The notes beneath the pieces are model-generated. The model was not told where the DNA came from and ran no database searches. It was given only the letters and a program-made list of their open reading frames with translations. Shown here in pieces: positions 44,715 to 53,603 of a stretch of DNA of 64,000 nt (its first letter is position 1; each line of letters opens with the position of its first letter). The position numbers were made by a program, and so were the translations under genes. Location: contig NZ_CP110011.1 in assembly GCF_025947345.1 (NCBI RefSeq), positions 744,001-808,000 of the forward strand. The letters are read 5' to 3'. Source of the stretch: Flavobacterium sp. N502536 (GTDB taxonomy: Bacteria > Bacteroidota > Bacteroidia > Flavobacteriales > Flavobacteriaceae).

Positions 44715-46394
44715 ATGAGCCATTTAGACGATATATTAAAATCACGTCGTGATACCCGCCACTTTACAAATGATGAAGTCCCTGACGAAGTGATTCAAAA
44801 AGCTTTGCAGGCGGGGCACTGGGCCCCATCTGTTGGATTAACCGATGCTACCCGCTATTATCTTATCAAATCGGTTGAAGTCAAAAGTGCCATCAAAGAT
44901 CTTTTTTTAGAGTACAACAAAAAAGCCGAAGAACTTACCGACAATCCCGAACAAAAGGAGCACTATAAATCCTTAAAACTCGAAGCGATTGAAGAAGCCC
45001 CTATTGGACTCATTATCGCTTACGACCGATCGGTGTTAAACCAATTTACAATTGGAACAGTAGGCAGCAATGAAGCTGTAAAATTCAGTTCGGTTTGTGC
45101 GGCCCAAAACATCTGGCTTTCCCTTACAGAACAAGGGTACGGAATGGGCTGGGTGTCTATTTTGAACTATTATCAGTTTAAAAAAATTCTTGATTTACCA
45201 GAAAACATCGAGCCACTGGGCTACTTCTGTATCGGAAAACCAGCTACCAATTACGACAATCAACCCATGTTGCAGCAATTGCACTGGAAACATAAATCAG
45301 AAGCTCCGGACTGTACTGAAATTAAAAGTATCGTTCAGAATCAGGTTTCCCATTTTCCTTTAGAATCTAAAACAACAAACAGCAATAAGAGCAATTTCAG
45401 TACCCTGCTACAGGAGAAAATAGATTCTAAAACCAAACCTATTGGTGCTTTAGGAACGCTCGAGACTCTGGCTTTTCAGATGGCCACTGTTTTTGAAACT
45501 TTAAATCCCAAAATCATAAATCCCGCTATTGTTGTTTTTGCTGCAGATCACGGTATTGCCAATCATGGGGTAAGCGCCTATCCGCAAGATGTTACAAGAC
45601 AGATGGTCAGTAACTTTCTCGAAGGAGGTGCTGCCATTAATGTTTTCTGCAAGCAAAATGACATTCAGCTATCGATCGTAGATGCCGGTGTGAATTATGA
45701 TTTCCCCACAAATGCCAATCTGATTAATGCCAAAATAGCCAAAGGAACCCAATCCTTTTTACACCTTCCGGCAATGAGTGAAACAGAACTACAATTGTGT
45801 TTCGAAAAAGGAAAATCGATTGTTGAAGCTATCGCAAAAAAAGGTTCAAACTGTATTGGTTTTGGAGAAATGGGAATCGGAAATACCTCTACTGCCTCTG
45901 TATTGATGAGTCTTCTCACCGGATTTTCTATCGAAGAATGTGTGGGAAAAGGAACAGGTGTTGAAAACGAAAAACTACTTCAAAAACAAAACCTGCTTCA
46001 AAAAGCCATTGAAAATTACACAGGCCCGGCAGAGTTAAACCAGCAACTGGCCTATTTTGGCGGTTTTGAAATCATGCAGATTGCCAGCGGAATGTTAACT
46101 GCTTTTGAGCATAATATGCTTCTTTTGGTTGATGGTTTTATTTGTAGCGTTGCCTTTTTAGTTGCTTCCAAAATAAATCCTGCCATTCATAAAAACGCTG
46201 TTTTCTGCCATTGCTCCGCCGAAAAAGCGCATCAGAAATTATTGAATTATTTAGAAGCGAAGCCCATTTTAAATCTGGATTTACGCTTAGGCGAAGGTAC
46301 TGGCTGTGCGATTGCTTTTCCAATTATTAAATCGGCCGAAGTTTTTTTGAATGAAATGGCCAGTTTTGAAAGCGCGGGAGTCAGTAGGAAGTAA
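44715..46394 (+). CDS. BluB-CobT fusion (DMB synthase plus DMB phosphoribosyltransferase)
   Basis: A 559-residue protein that joins two lower-ligand steps of cobalamin synthesis. Residues about 1-205 are BluB, an FMN-dependent oxygen-using enzyme that makes 5,6-dimethylbenzimidazole (LKSRRDTRHF, AGHWAPSVGL, YGMGWVSIL). Residues about 225-559 are CobT, which transfers phosphoribose from nicotinate mononucleotide to the base (KPIGALGTLE, FAADHGIANHGVSAYPQ, GEMGIGNTSTAS, and the catalytic LRLGEGTGCA block). The join is in frame with no stop. Start at 44715 is chosen because the BluB fold begins there. Confidence 0.93.
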   Translation: MSHLDDILKSRRDTRHFTNDEVPDEVIQKALQAGHWAPSVGLTDATRYYLIKSVEVKSAIKDLFLEYNKKAEELTDNPEQKEHYKSLKLEAIEEAPIGLIIAYDRSVLNQFTIGTVGSNEAVKFSSVCAAQNIWLSLTEQGYGMGWVSILNYYQFKKILDLPENIEPLGYFCIGKPATNYDNQPMLQQLHWKHKSEAPDCTEIKSIVQNQVSHFPLESKTTNSNKSNFSTLLQEKIDSKTKPIGALGTLETLAFQMATVFETLNPKIINPAIVVFAADHGIANHGVSAYPQDVTRQMVSNFLEGGAAINVFCKQNDIQLSIVDAGVNYDFPTNANLINAKIAKGTQSFLHLPAMSETELQLCFEKGKSIVEAIAKKGSNCIGFGEMGIGNTSTASVLMSLLTGFSIEECVGKGTGVENEKLLQKQNLLQKAIENYTGPAELNQQLAYFGGFEIMQIASGMLTAFEHNMLLLVDGFICSVAFLVASKINPAIHKNAVFCHCSAEKAHQKLLNYLEAKPILNLDLRLGEGTGCAIAFPIIKSAEVFLNEMASFESAGVSRK

Positions 46395-46438
46395 TTAAAG
46401 TGATTATTTTACGTTATGTAAGAAAAAACACTACAATT

Positions 46439-46870
46439 ATGCCGTTCATAAAAATATACATTCACTTTGTTTGGAGTACAAAAAACAGATTCCCATTCTT
46501 AAGTTCAACAGAATTAAGACAAAAAGTGTGGAAGCATATTAAAGAGAATGCAAGAGAAAAAGGAATATATGTGGACTTTGTAAACGGATATTCGGATCAT
46601 TGTCATTGCCTTATTTCATTAGGATCTGATCAAAATATTCAAAAAATAATGCAATTGGTCAAAGGAGAATCATCCTACTGGATCAATAAAAATAATTTAA
46701 CTAAAGAAAAATTTGAATGGCAGGATGAATACTTTGCTGTTTCTGTTTCAGAATCTTCAATAGACAAAGTAAGAAATTATATTAAAAATCAAGAAATTCA
46801 TCATCAGAAAAAAACTTTTCAGGAAGAATATGATGAATTTATCAGCAAATTTGATTTTCATAAACAATAG
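46439..46870 (+). mobile_element. IS200/IS605-type Y1 transposase (REP-associated type)
   Basis: A 143-residue single-domain HUH transposase: the two metal histidines in SDHCHC (His54, His56) and the catalytic Tyr114 in VRNYIKNQEIHH. It resembles the single-copy REP-associated tyrosine transposases more than full insertion sequences, as no TnpB accompanies it and no transposon ends flank it. A palindromic element lies immediately downstream (46885-47078). It separates bluB-cobT from cobS. Start at 46439 is chosen because the fold begins with MPFIKIYIHFVWS. Confidence 0.85.
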
Positions 46871-46884
46871 ATACATAAATAGAA

Positions 46885-47078
46885 TTTGGCTAAAGCCATT
46901 CTAACCCTAAATACAACGGCCTCCAGATAAATCTGGAGGCAATGTAAAAATTACATATTTATAAATTATTTTTTATACACCCTCCAGATTTGAATACAAT
47001 ACAATACAATAGATATAGAATAGACAACATCTTTAGATGTTGGAACATATATTAACAACCAAAAAGGCTTTAGCCAAA
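46885..47078. repeat. REP-like element downstream of the Y1 transposase
   Basis: The 194-bp stretch is bounded by an exact 13-bp inverted repeat, TTTGGCTAAAGCC (46885-46897) and GGCTTTAGCCAAA (47066-47078). Inside, a perfect 10-bp hairpin GCCTCCAGAT-AA-ATCTGGAGGC (46919-46940) is followed by a partial copy of its arm (CCTCCAGATT near 46982) and another hairpin CAACATCT-TT-AGATGTTG (47026-47043). This is the kind of structured element mobilised by REP-associated transposases. Confidence 0.82.
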
Positions 47079-47095
47079 CAAACAATCCTCTTAAA

Positions 47096-47881
47096 ATGAA
47101 AAAAGAACTCCATATCTTCTTTACCTGTTTAATGTTTTACACCAGAATCCCCTGTCCTAAAAACATCAATCATGATCCGGACTATTTAAACAAGGCAACG
47201 CGCTATTTTCCTTTTATAGGTTGGATTGTGGGAAGCATTTCTTTCTTGGCTTTCTACCTTTCTTCGCTTTTTCTATCTACGGAGACGGCTGTTCTTTTGG
47301 CAATAGTTACCTCGATACTGACAACCGGAGCTTTCCACGAAGATGGTTTTGCAGATGTTTGTGATGGTTTTGGCGGCGGGTGGACCAAAGAAAAAATCCT
47401 GCTTATTATGAAAGACAGCGCAATAGGTGCCTACGGAGCAATTGGTTTGGTGCTGCTTTTTTTACTGAAATTCAAACTACTTGCTGAATCCGTTACTCTT
47501 TTCACTACTAACATTTTTCTAATTTTCCTTTTGTTCATTTCTGCTCATTCTTTAAGCCGTCTGGCGGCAATATCTATCATTTTTACTCATGAATATTCTC
47601 GTGATGATGCTACCAGTAAAAGCAAACCAATAGCCAAAAAACACAGTTGGAAAGAAATTACAGGTTCCTTTTTCTTCGGATTAATTCCTTTATTGGTGTT
47701 TTCTTATTTTCAGTATAAATTCCTTTTAGCTCTAATTCCGGTATTTATTATGCGTTACTTCTTAGCCCGCTATTTTCAAAAATGGATTGATGGTTATACA
47801 GGTGACTGTCTGGGAGCCACGCAACAGGTTTGTGAAGTAATCTACTATTTAAGTATTCTTTTGATATGGAAGTTTATCTAG
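47096..47881 (+). CDS. cobS: Adenosylcobinamide-GDP ribazoletransferase (cobalamin synthase)
   Basis: A 261-residue inner-membrane enzyme with about seven helices that joins adenosylcobinamide-GDP and alpha-ribazole to give adenosylcobalamin. The acidic metal motif HEDGFADVCDGFGGG (81-95) is clear. It overlaps cobC by 16 nt. It lies downstream of the transposase insertion, so its transcription from the cobU side may be affected. Confidence 0.93.
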   Translation: MKKELHIFFTCLMFYTRIPCPKNINHDPDYLNKATRYFPFIGWIVGSISFLAFYLSSLFLSTETAVLLAIVTSILTTGAFHEDGFADVCDGFGGGWTKEKILLIMKDSAIGAYGAIGLVLLFLLKFKLLAESVTLFTTNIFLIFLLFISAHSLSRLAAISIIFTHEYSRDDATSKSKPIAKKHSWKEITGSFFFGLIPLLVFSYFQYKFLLALIPVFIMRYFLARYFQKWIDGYTGDCLGATQQVCEVIYYLSILLIWKFI

Positions 47882-48402
47882 TTCGCCATACCGAAACCAC
47901 TTGCGAAAAAGGAATCTGCTACGGCCAGTCTGATGTAGATTTGGCAGTTCCGTTTGAAACTATTTTTGAAGAAATTGTTTCGCAATTGCCCTCAGAAGCC
48001 CTACTCTTTTCTAGCCCATTAAAACGCTGTGTTAAGTTGGCCGAATACATTCAGCATAAGACAAACCCCATTTCCATAGTTAAGGACGACCGTTTGATGG
48101 AAATGAATTTTGGTGACTGGGAACTGAAAAACTGGGAGACTATTCCATCGGAGCAGCTTAATCCGTGGATGGAAGATTTTGTCACAACACAGGTACCCAA
48201 CGGCGAGTCGTTTACAGCACTTCATGAAAGGGTGGACGCCTTTTTAAACGAGCACATTTTAAACGCTCAAAACACTCCTGTAGTAATTGTCTCTCATGCG
48301 GGTGTAATCAGAAGTATTTTATGCCATCAGTCTGCATTGCCTCTGAAAGATGCCTTTAACAACAAAGTAGCCTTCGGACAGGTTATTAAAATAGAGTATT
48401 AA
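47866..48402 (+). CDS. cobC: Alpha-ribazole phosphatase-type histidine phosphatase
   Basis: A 178-residue histidine phosphatase: phosphorylated His8 in LVRHTETTCEKGICYGQ, SSPLKRC, and the second catalytic SHAGVI block. Overlapping cobS and in the cobalamin set, it probably dephosphorylates alpha-ribazole phosphate (CobC). A general phosphatase role is the alternative. Confidence 0.87.
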   Translation: MEVYLVRHTETTCEKGICYGQSDVDLAVPFETIFEEIVSQLPSEALLFSSPLKRCVKLAEYIQHKTNPISIVKDDRLMEMNFGDWELKNWETIPSEQLNPWMEDFVTTQVPNGESFTALHERVDAFLNEHILNAQNTPVVIVSHAGVIRSILCHQSALPLKDAFNNKVAFGQVIKIEY

Positions 48403-48443
48403 GTTACAATTTGTTTCGAATTCCTTCTAAAAACTAAAACAAA

Positions 48444-48476
48444 TTTGAAAATTCAATAATTTTAACTTTATCTTTG
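48444..48476 (+). promoter_or_regulatory. Promoter of the cobalamin riboswitch transcript
   Basis: TTTG (48444-48447) and TATCTTTG (48469-48476) are separated by 21 nt, matching -33 and -7 boxes. The riboswitch begins about 10 nt downstream, so this promoter drives btuB. Confidence 0.7.
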
Positions 48477-48483
48477 CACAAAA

Positions 48484-48660
48484 TTAAGGTTGTGTTCATT
48501 CATACACATTAAAAGGGAATCAAGTAATAAATCTTGAGCTGTACCCGCAACTGTAAGCTTTGTTCTGAAAAGAATGCTTGTTGTTAACTACAAAACCACT
48601 GCTCGCTCTGGCGAATGGGAAGGTAAACAACAAGACGCAAGCCAGGAGACCTGCCTTTGT
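48484..48660 (+). ncRNA. Cobalamin riboswitch upstream of btuB
   Basis: The conserved core is present in order: AAAAGGGAATC, AATCTTGAGCTGTACCCGCA, ACTGTAAGC, GAATGGGAAGG, and the B12 box GCAAGCCAGGAGACCTGCC (48637-48655). These match the cobalamin (adenosylcobalamin) riboswitch. It lies in the leader of btuB, 40 nt before the ATG, so B12 should repress btuB and the gene behind it. A reading frame from 48574 runs into btuB but starts inside the riboswitch and is not used. Confidence 0.95.
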
Positions 48661-48699
48661 AACCAATATCGAGCTCTCGGGAAAAAGAGTGTAGAAATT

Positions 48700-50553
48700 A
48701 TGGCTTTAAAAAAACTTTTTGTCTTTTACTTCTTGTGCTTGTGTCAGATTATCTCGGCGCAAAGTGATTCTATTACCAAACTTAAAAATGTTGTCGTTTC
48801 CGACGCCAATCTTAAAAAATACTCCAGTTCGCAATCGGTTTTAAAACTAAACGATTCTGTTATTGGCAAGAATGAGGCTTTACTGACTGATTTATTAAAC
48901 TTTAATTCGACTATTTACTTTAAAGAATACGGTCGTGGAATGCTTTCTACCGTATCCTTTAGAGGTACCACATCATCACAAACAGCAGTCATCTGGAACG
49001 GAATCAACATTAACTCTCAAATGAATGGAAGTACCGATTTTAATACCATTCCCGGTTCCGATTATAATTCTATCAGCGTAAAAGCAGGAGGAGGAAGTGT
49101 TATTTACGGCAGTGGAGCGGTTGGAGGAACGGTGCATTTAAATAACGATCTGACCTTTTATAATCGATTTGAGAATACTTTAAAACTGGATTACGGAAGT
49201 TTTAATACGATTGGAATTAATTACAAAACCAATATTTCAAACGAAAAATGGAGCGCTCAGATTGGTTTCTCTAAAAACAGTTCGACAAACGATTACAAGT
49301 ATCTGAATCAATACAACTGGAAAGGCGAACAGCGCTGGAATCAAAACGGTCAATACGATGTTATATCGCTAAATGCAAATGCAGGTTATAAAATTGATGC
49401 CAAAAACAGTTTAAAATTATATACCCAAACTTCAAATACAGACCGAAATACTTCACTGGTTTCTGAATCTGAAACGAAAAGCAAATATGTCAATGGTTTT
49501 AATCGAAACTTATTAGAGTACGATGGTGATTTTGGCAGGTTCAAAACCAATTTAAAAACGGCCTATATTTTCGAAAACTATAAATATTATGCCGACAATT
49601 CCAGCAATATTTATACCTACGGAAAAACAGAAAGCTTAACTACAAAAGCGGATCTGGGCTATCAATTGCTAAAATCCATACAACTAAATGGTATTCTGGA
49701 TTACAACCGAACCAAAGGATACGGAAGTGGTTTTGGAGATAATGTGAGAGAAATAAGTTCGGCAGCTTTACTTATAAAACAAGAGGCATCCCCTAATTGG
49801 AAAAACGAATTTGGTGTTCGCAAAGAGTTTACCGACAATTATAAATCTCCTGTACTATTCTCAGCGGGTTCTTCTTATCAGTTTGGGAAATTATATAATT
49901 TGAAATTGAATGTATCCCGAAATTTCAGAATTCCAACTTTTAATGATTTGTATTGGGAAGAAGGCGGAAATCGTGATTTAAAACCGGAGAGTTCTTATCA
50001 GGCAGAAATTGGAAATATTTTTACCGTTCAGAACTTTTCTTTGACTCAGACTTTTTACTACATCAAAATAAAAGATCTATTGCAATGGGTCCCCGGAAAT
50101 AATGGCATCTGGAGGCCACAAAACACAGACAAAGTGAACAGTTATGGGGCCGAAACCTTATTGAGCTGGAAAAAGAGTTTTGGCAAAAACAACCTGACTG
50201 CTAATGCGACTTATGCGTATACAGTTTCAGAAAATGTCGAAACCAAAAAGCAATTGTTTTTTGTTCCTTTTCATAAAGTTACTGCAGCCATTGCCTACTC
50301 CAGAAACAACATTTCAGCCCATTATCAATTTCTCTATAATGGCTTTGTATACACGCAGGCAGACAATGATCCTGAAAAAATCGTGTCGGCTTATACGGTT
50401 TCAAACGTTGGCCTGGATTACGATTTTAAACTTTTATCTTCTTTCAGGGTAGGTATTCAGGTGCTGAATGTGTGGAATACATTTTACCAAAGTCTGGAAC
50501 ACCGACCAATGCCGGGAAGAAATTACAACCTGTACTTAAACCTTAAATTTTAA
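48700..50553 (+). CDS. btuB: TonB-dependent cobalamin receptor BtuB
   Basis: A 617-residue outer-membrane receptor: signal peptide (about 1-20, ISAQ), plug (about 30-150; GRGMLSTVSFRGTTSSQTAV, GSGAVGGTVHLNND) and a 22-strand barrel ending NLYLNLKF with the C-terminal Phe typical of barrels. Cobalamin specificity follows from the B12 riboswitch just upstream and from the neighbouring cobalamin genes. The ATG at 48700 follows the riboswitch; the next gene begins 4 nt after the stop. Confidence 0.93.
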   Translation: MALKKLFVFYFLCLCQIISAQSDSITKLKNVVVSDANLKKYSSSQSVLKLNDSVIGKNEALLTDLLNFNSTIYFKEYGRGMLSTVSFRGTTSSQTAVIWNGININSQMNGSTDFNTIPGSDYNSISVKAGGGSVIYGSGAVGGTVHLNNDLTFYNRFENTLKLDYGSFNTIGINYKTNISNEKWSAQIGFSKNSSTNDYKYLNQYNWKGEQRWNQNGQYDVISLNANAGYKIDAKNSLKLYTQTSNTDRNTSLVSESETKSKYVNGFNRNLLEYDGDFGRFKTNLKTAYIFENYKYYADNSSNIYTYGKTESLTTKADLGYQLLKSIQLNGILDYNRTKGYGSGFGDNVREISSAALLIKQEASPNWKNEFGVRKEFTDNYKSPVLFSAGSSYQFGKLYNLKLNVSRNFRIPTFNDLYWEEGGNRDLKPESSYQAEIGNIFTVQNFSLTQTFYYIKIKDLLQWVPGNNGIWRPQNTDKVNSYGAETLLSWKKSFGKNNLTANATYAYTVSENVETKKQLFFVPFHKVTAAIAYSRNNISAHYQFLYNGFVYTQADNDPEKIVSAYTVSNVGLDYDFKLLSSFRVGIQVLNVWNTFYQSLEHRPMPGRNYNLYLNLKF

Positions 50554-50557
50554 TATA

Positions 50558-51616
50558 ATGAAACTGACTAGATTATTTTTATTGGCATTAAGCGTATCGC
50601 TTTTTGTTTCTTGTTCTAATGACGACGACTCCGACAATCCTAAAGGAGTTTATGATAATGGAATTTTCATCTTAAATGAAGGAAATTCTACTGATGGTGG
50701 TTCTGTTTCTTTCATCTCTGACGATTTAAACACTTTCACTAAAGATGCTTACAAAACGGCAAACACTACTGATTTTGTTGGAAAATATCTTCAAAACATC
50801 TTTTTTGACGGAGACAAGGCCTATATCATTGCTGGTGGTTCGAATGTGATTAATGTAGTAGACCGTTATAGCTTTAAACTATTAGCTAAAGTTGAAACTG
50901 GTTTAAACGCACCAAGATACGGTGTTGTAAAAGACGGTAAGGCTTATGTAACGAATGCTAATACGTATTGGTCTAAAACAAACCCAGCTGGTAACACTGA
51001 TGATTTTATCGCTGTAATTAATTTAGCTACCAACAAAGTAGAAACTACAATACCATTAAATACAACAGCAAACCATATCGAGCTTCACAACAACAAGCTT
51101 TATGTAACAGAACCTTACAATAGTGACAAATTACTTGTGGTTAACCCGGCTACAAACAAATTGGAAACTTCATTAACTATTGGTTTTGGAGCAGATACTA
51201 TGGAAGAGAAAGATGGTATTTTATACGCAATCAGAAGTTCTTATGGAGAAAGAAGCGAAATTGTAAAAGTAAAATTATCAGATAACTCTATCACTAAAAT
51301 CACTTTCCCGGAGTCACTTGACGGAGTTAAAAACTTAGATATTTACAACAACAAAATATACTATACCTTAAATACGGCAGTTTATGCGATAGATTATACA
51401 GCAACTACGGCTTCAACTACTCCAATTTTCCAATACACTTCAACTTCTGATTATGGAAAAATGTATGGTTTTGCTGTAAAAGACGATAGAATCTTTATTG
51501 CCGACGGAGGTGATTTTAAATCAAACAGTAAAGCTTACATCTACAATTTGAGCGGAACATTACAAAAAGAATTAACAGTTGGTGTTGGACCAAACGGTTT
51601 CTACTTCAACGATTAA
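50558..51616 (+). CDS. BtuG-like surface beta-propeller lipoprotein
   Basis: A 352-residue lipoprotein (lipobox FVSCS, Cys19) followed by an acidic DDDSDNP export signal typical of surface lipoproteins in this phylum and a DUF5074/YncE-type seven-bladed beta propeller (VINVVDRYSFKLLAKVETG and similar blades). In Bacteroides, BtuG is such a propeller that binds cobalamin and hands it to BtuB. Its position 4 nt after btuB, behind the same riboswitch, supports that role; sequence alone does not prove B12 binding. Confidence 0.85.
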   Translation: MKLTRLFLLALSVSLFVSCSNDDDSDNPKGVYDNGIFILNEGNSTDGGSVSFISDDLNTFTKDAYKTANTTDFVGKYLQNIFFDGDKAYIIAGGSNVINVVDRYSFKLLAKVETGLNAPRYGVVKDGKAYVTNANTYWSKTNPAGNTDDFIAVINLATNKVETTIPLNTTANHIELHNNKLYVTEPYNSDKLLVVNPATNKLETSLTIGFGADTMEEKDGILYAIRSSYGERSEIVKVKLSDNSITKITFPESLDGVKNLDIYNNKIYYTLNTAVYAIDYTATTASTTPIFQYTSTSDYGKMYGFAVKDDRIFIADGGDFKSNSKAYIYNLSGTLQKELTVGVGPNGFYFND

Positions 51617-51649
51617 TTTTTAGAATTAGTTTTGGTTTTTGACCAAAAA

Positions 51650-51688
51650 AAAGAGGCTGTCCGAAAAGTAAGGACAGCCTCTTTTGTT
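51650..51688 (+). terminator. Terminator of the btuB operon
   Basis: AAAGAGGCTGTCC and GGACAGCCTCTTT form a perfect 13-bp stem followed by T, 33 nt after the stop. Confidence 0.92.
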
Positions 51689-51963
51689 TTTATAAATAAT
51701 TTTAGATTGAATTATAATCCAAAAGCAGTTTATTGATCGGCAAAAATTATACGTCTTAATTCAACGCTGATTTGACGGATTCGCTATCGCGAAGACGCTG
51801 ATAAAAACGGATTCTAAAAATTAAAAAAACTTTTAAATGAGGAAAAAAAATCTGTTTTTTATCCGCGTTTTTACGAAGTAAATCTGTTTTATCCGCGTCG
51901 AACTAAAGTAGAGACTTAAACCAAATAACATAATGAGAGAAAGTTCATACTTTTCGGACAGCC
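51655..51963. repeat. Long inverted repeat across the btuB-S41 gap
   Basis: GGCTGTCCGAAAAGTA (51655-51670) recurs as TACTTTTCGGACAGCC at 51948-51963, so part of the terminator was copied in inverse orientation near the 3' end of the S41 gene. Between them, the 51689-51947 stretch has short ATCCGCG/AAATCTGTTT words repeated but no gene. Confidence 0.6.
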
Positions 51964-51970
51964 CTTTTTT

Positions 51971-53443
51971 TTATTTCAATGCTCGTAAAAGTCCCTCGGG
52001 AGCTTTTTCAAGATACATTTGGTTTTTAATTCCGTCCATTGCTTTAGCATCTGTAAAGCCTTTCAAAGCTACCCCACTGTCCTCGCCTGTTTTTTTCGCG
52101 CTGACTCCGGTAATTTGAGACACCACCACACTTAACAACGGCTCTGTTGGATCTCCTAAAACTCCTAAATTAGTAATACGCTCCAGTTTTTCATACGTTG
52201 GTTTTAAACCGTCTGTGTACTCTCCAAAATCAGCAGCATTCACAATTTTCAACACCAAAGGCTGCATCGCATACTTGTGATTTGGATTTCTGTTTGTTTT
52301 TCCAAAAGTTGGAGAATCGTATAATGTTACCGATCCTACGTTTTTCCCAACAGTAGTCTCTCCTACCTGAATTACTGAAATATAAGGCACTAACCCATTG
52401 ATCACTAATTCACTTGCAGAAGCCGTACCACTTGTTGTGATAATATAAATTTTGGTTAGGTTCAAACTATTAATCGCAGTACCATCAATCTTATCTACAA
52501 ATTTATTCAGCAATGACTCAGGGTCTTCACTTTCATAGAATTCATTGATTTTTGCATTCCATCTCTCTTTCGAAAAAACCTTATTGGTAAACTGCCCTGT
52601 AATCATACTGGCCAAACGAGTTGCCGTTTGTATCGAGCCACCTCCGTTGTATCTTAAATCTAAAACAAAATCGGTAACACCCTGTGCTTTTAGTTCTCCA
52701 AAAGCCGCATTAAGCTGCGAATCATAATTGGCATAAAAACCATTATACATCAGGTAACCAATTTTATGACCTCCGGCTGTAATAACCTTATTGATAAAAA
52801 CCGGATTTTCGTCTAAAGTTGTTTTTACCAACGCAACTGTTTTTCCATTACTTTCAAAACTGGTACCGGTATAGGAAGCCATATTTAAAGTATAAGAGTC
52901 AGCTGCCAAAAGTGCCTGATAATTGGAAACCGTCAATGAAGTTCCATTCACTCCGGTAAAAAGGTCGCCTCTTTTAATGTCTTTTTTCGAAGCATCAGAA
53001 TTAGGAATAATATAACGTACATAACCTACTAAATCAGTCGTACTTCCGGGTTTGTAACTAAGTCTAAAATCTACACCTGCATTTTTTGAAGTTCCCTGAA
53101 GTTCCTGCTCTAAAACGGTATAGTCATCTACAATCCAGCTAAAACGATCAATGGCCTGACCTTTTGGAAACTTGCTAATAGGTTTGTTCAATAAATCCTG
53201 AAATAAATCCTGTGGTTTAGAATACCCGCTCAAAAAATTATTTAATGCTATCTGATCGCTAAAACGGTCATCGGCTAAATTAGGAACATCAGCCTGCCAT
53301 AAATAAAACTGATTCAAGCCTTTCCAGATAAAATCGTTTACCTGTAACGACGCCGGAGCCGCTACATCGTCCTGATCTTCGCAGGATTGCAAAGAAAAAG
53401 CAAGTAAAAATAATAACAGTACACTCTTTAATATTGTTTTCAT
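51971..53443 (-). CDS. S41-family serine protease lipoprotein
   Basis: A 490-residue exported lipoprotein (lipobox LQSCE, Cys21). An N-terminal helical part (about 35-105) is followed by a PDZ-like domain (about 120-210) and the tail-specific protease domain (about 220-430) with DFVLDLRYNGGGSIQTA and the catalytic serine in TTSGTASASELVING. S41 proteases cleave C-terminal regions of envelope proteins. Monocistronic. Confidence 0.9.
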   Translation of the reverse strand: MKTILKSVLLLFLLAFSLQSCEDQDDVAAPASLQVNDFIWKGLNQFYLWQADVPNLADDRFSDQIALNNFLSGYSKPQDLFQDLLNKPISKFPKGQAIDRFSWIVDDYTVLEQELQGTSKNAGVDFRLSYKPGSTTDLVGYVRYIIPNSDASKKDIKRGDLFTGVNGTSLTVSNYQALLAADSYTLNMASYTGTSFESNGKTVALVKTTLDENPVFINKVITAGGHKIGYLMYNGFYANYDSQLNAAFGELKAQGVTDFVLDLRYNGGGSIQTATRLASMITGQFTNKVFSKERWNAKINEFYESEDPESLLNKFVDKIDGTAINSLNLTKIYIITTSGTASASELVINGLVPYISVIQVGETTVGKNVGSVTLYDSPTFGKTNRNPNHKYAMQPLVLKIVNAADFGEYTDGLKPTYEKLERITNLGVLGDPTEPLLSVVVSQITGVSAKKTGEDSGVALKGFTDAKAMDGIKNQMYLEKAPEGLLRALK

Positions 53444-53603
53444 ATAGGGATCTCTTATGTAGTATTAACGTAAAAATACTATCTTTAGTTTTAACTCTAA
53501 GAATTTTATTGCTTTTTTATTGTAAAATTTTTAAACCTCCGTGTAACAAAAATAATAGTGTCTCGTCTTCACTATATAAGCTAACGAATAACCAATAGAT
53601 TTT

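Noticed and set aside
48574..48699. Longer N-terminus for btuB starting inside the riboswitch
   Set aside because: The stretch is the cobalamin riboswitch with its B12 box, and the residues do not look like a signal peptide. The real start with a signal peptide is 48700.
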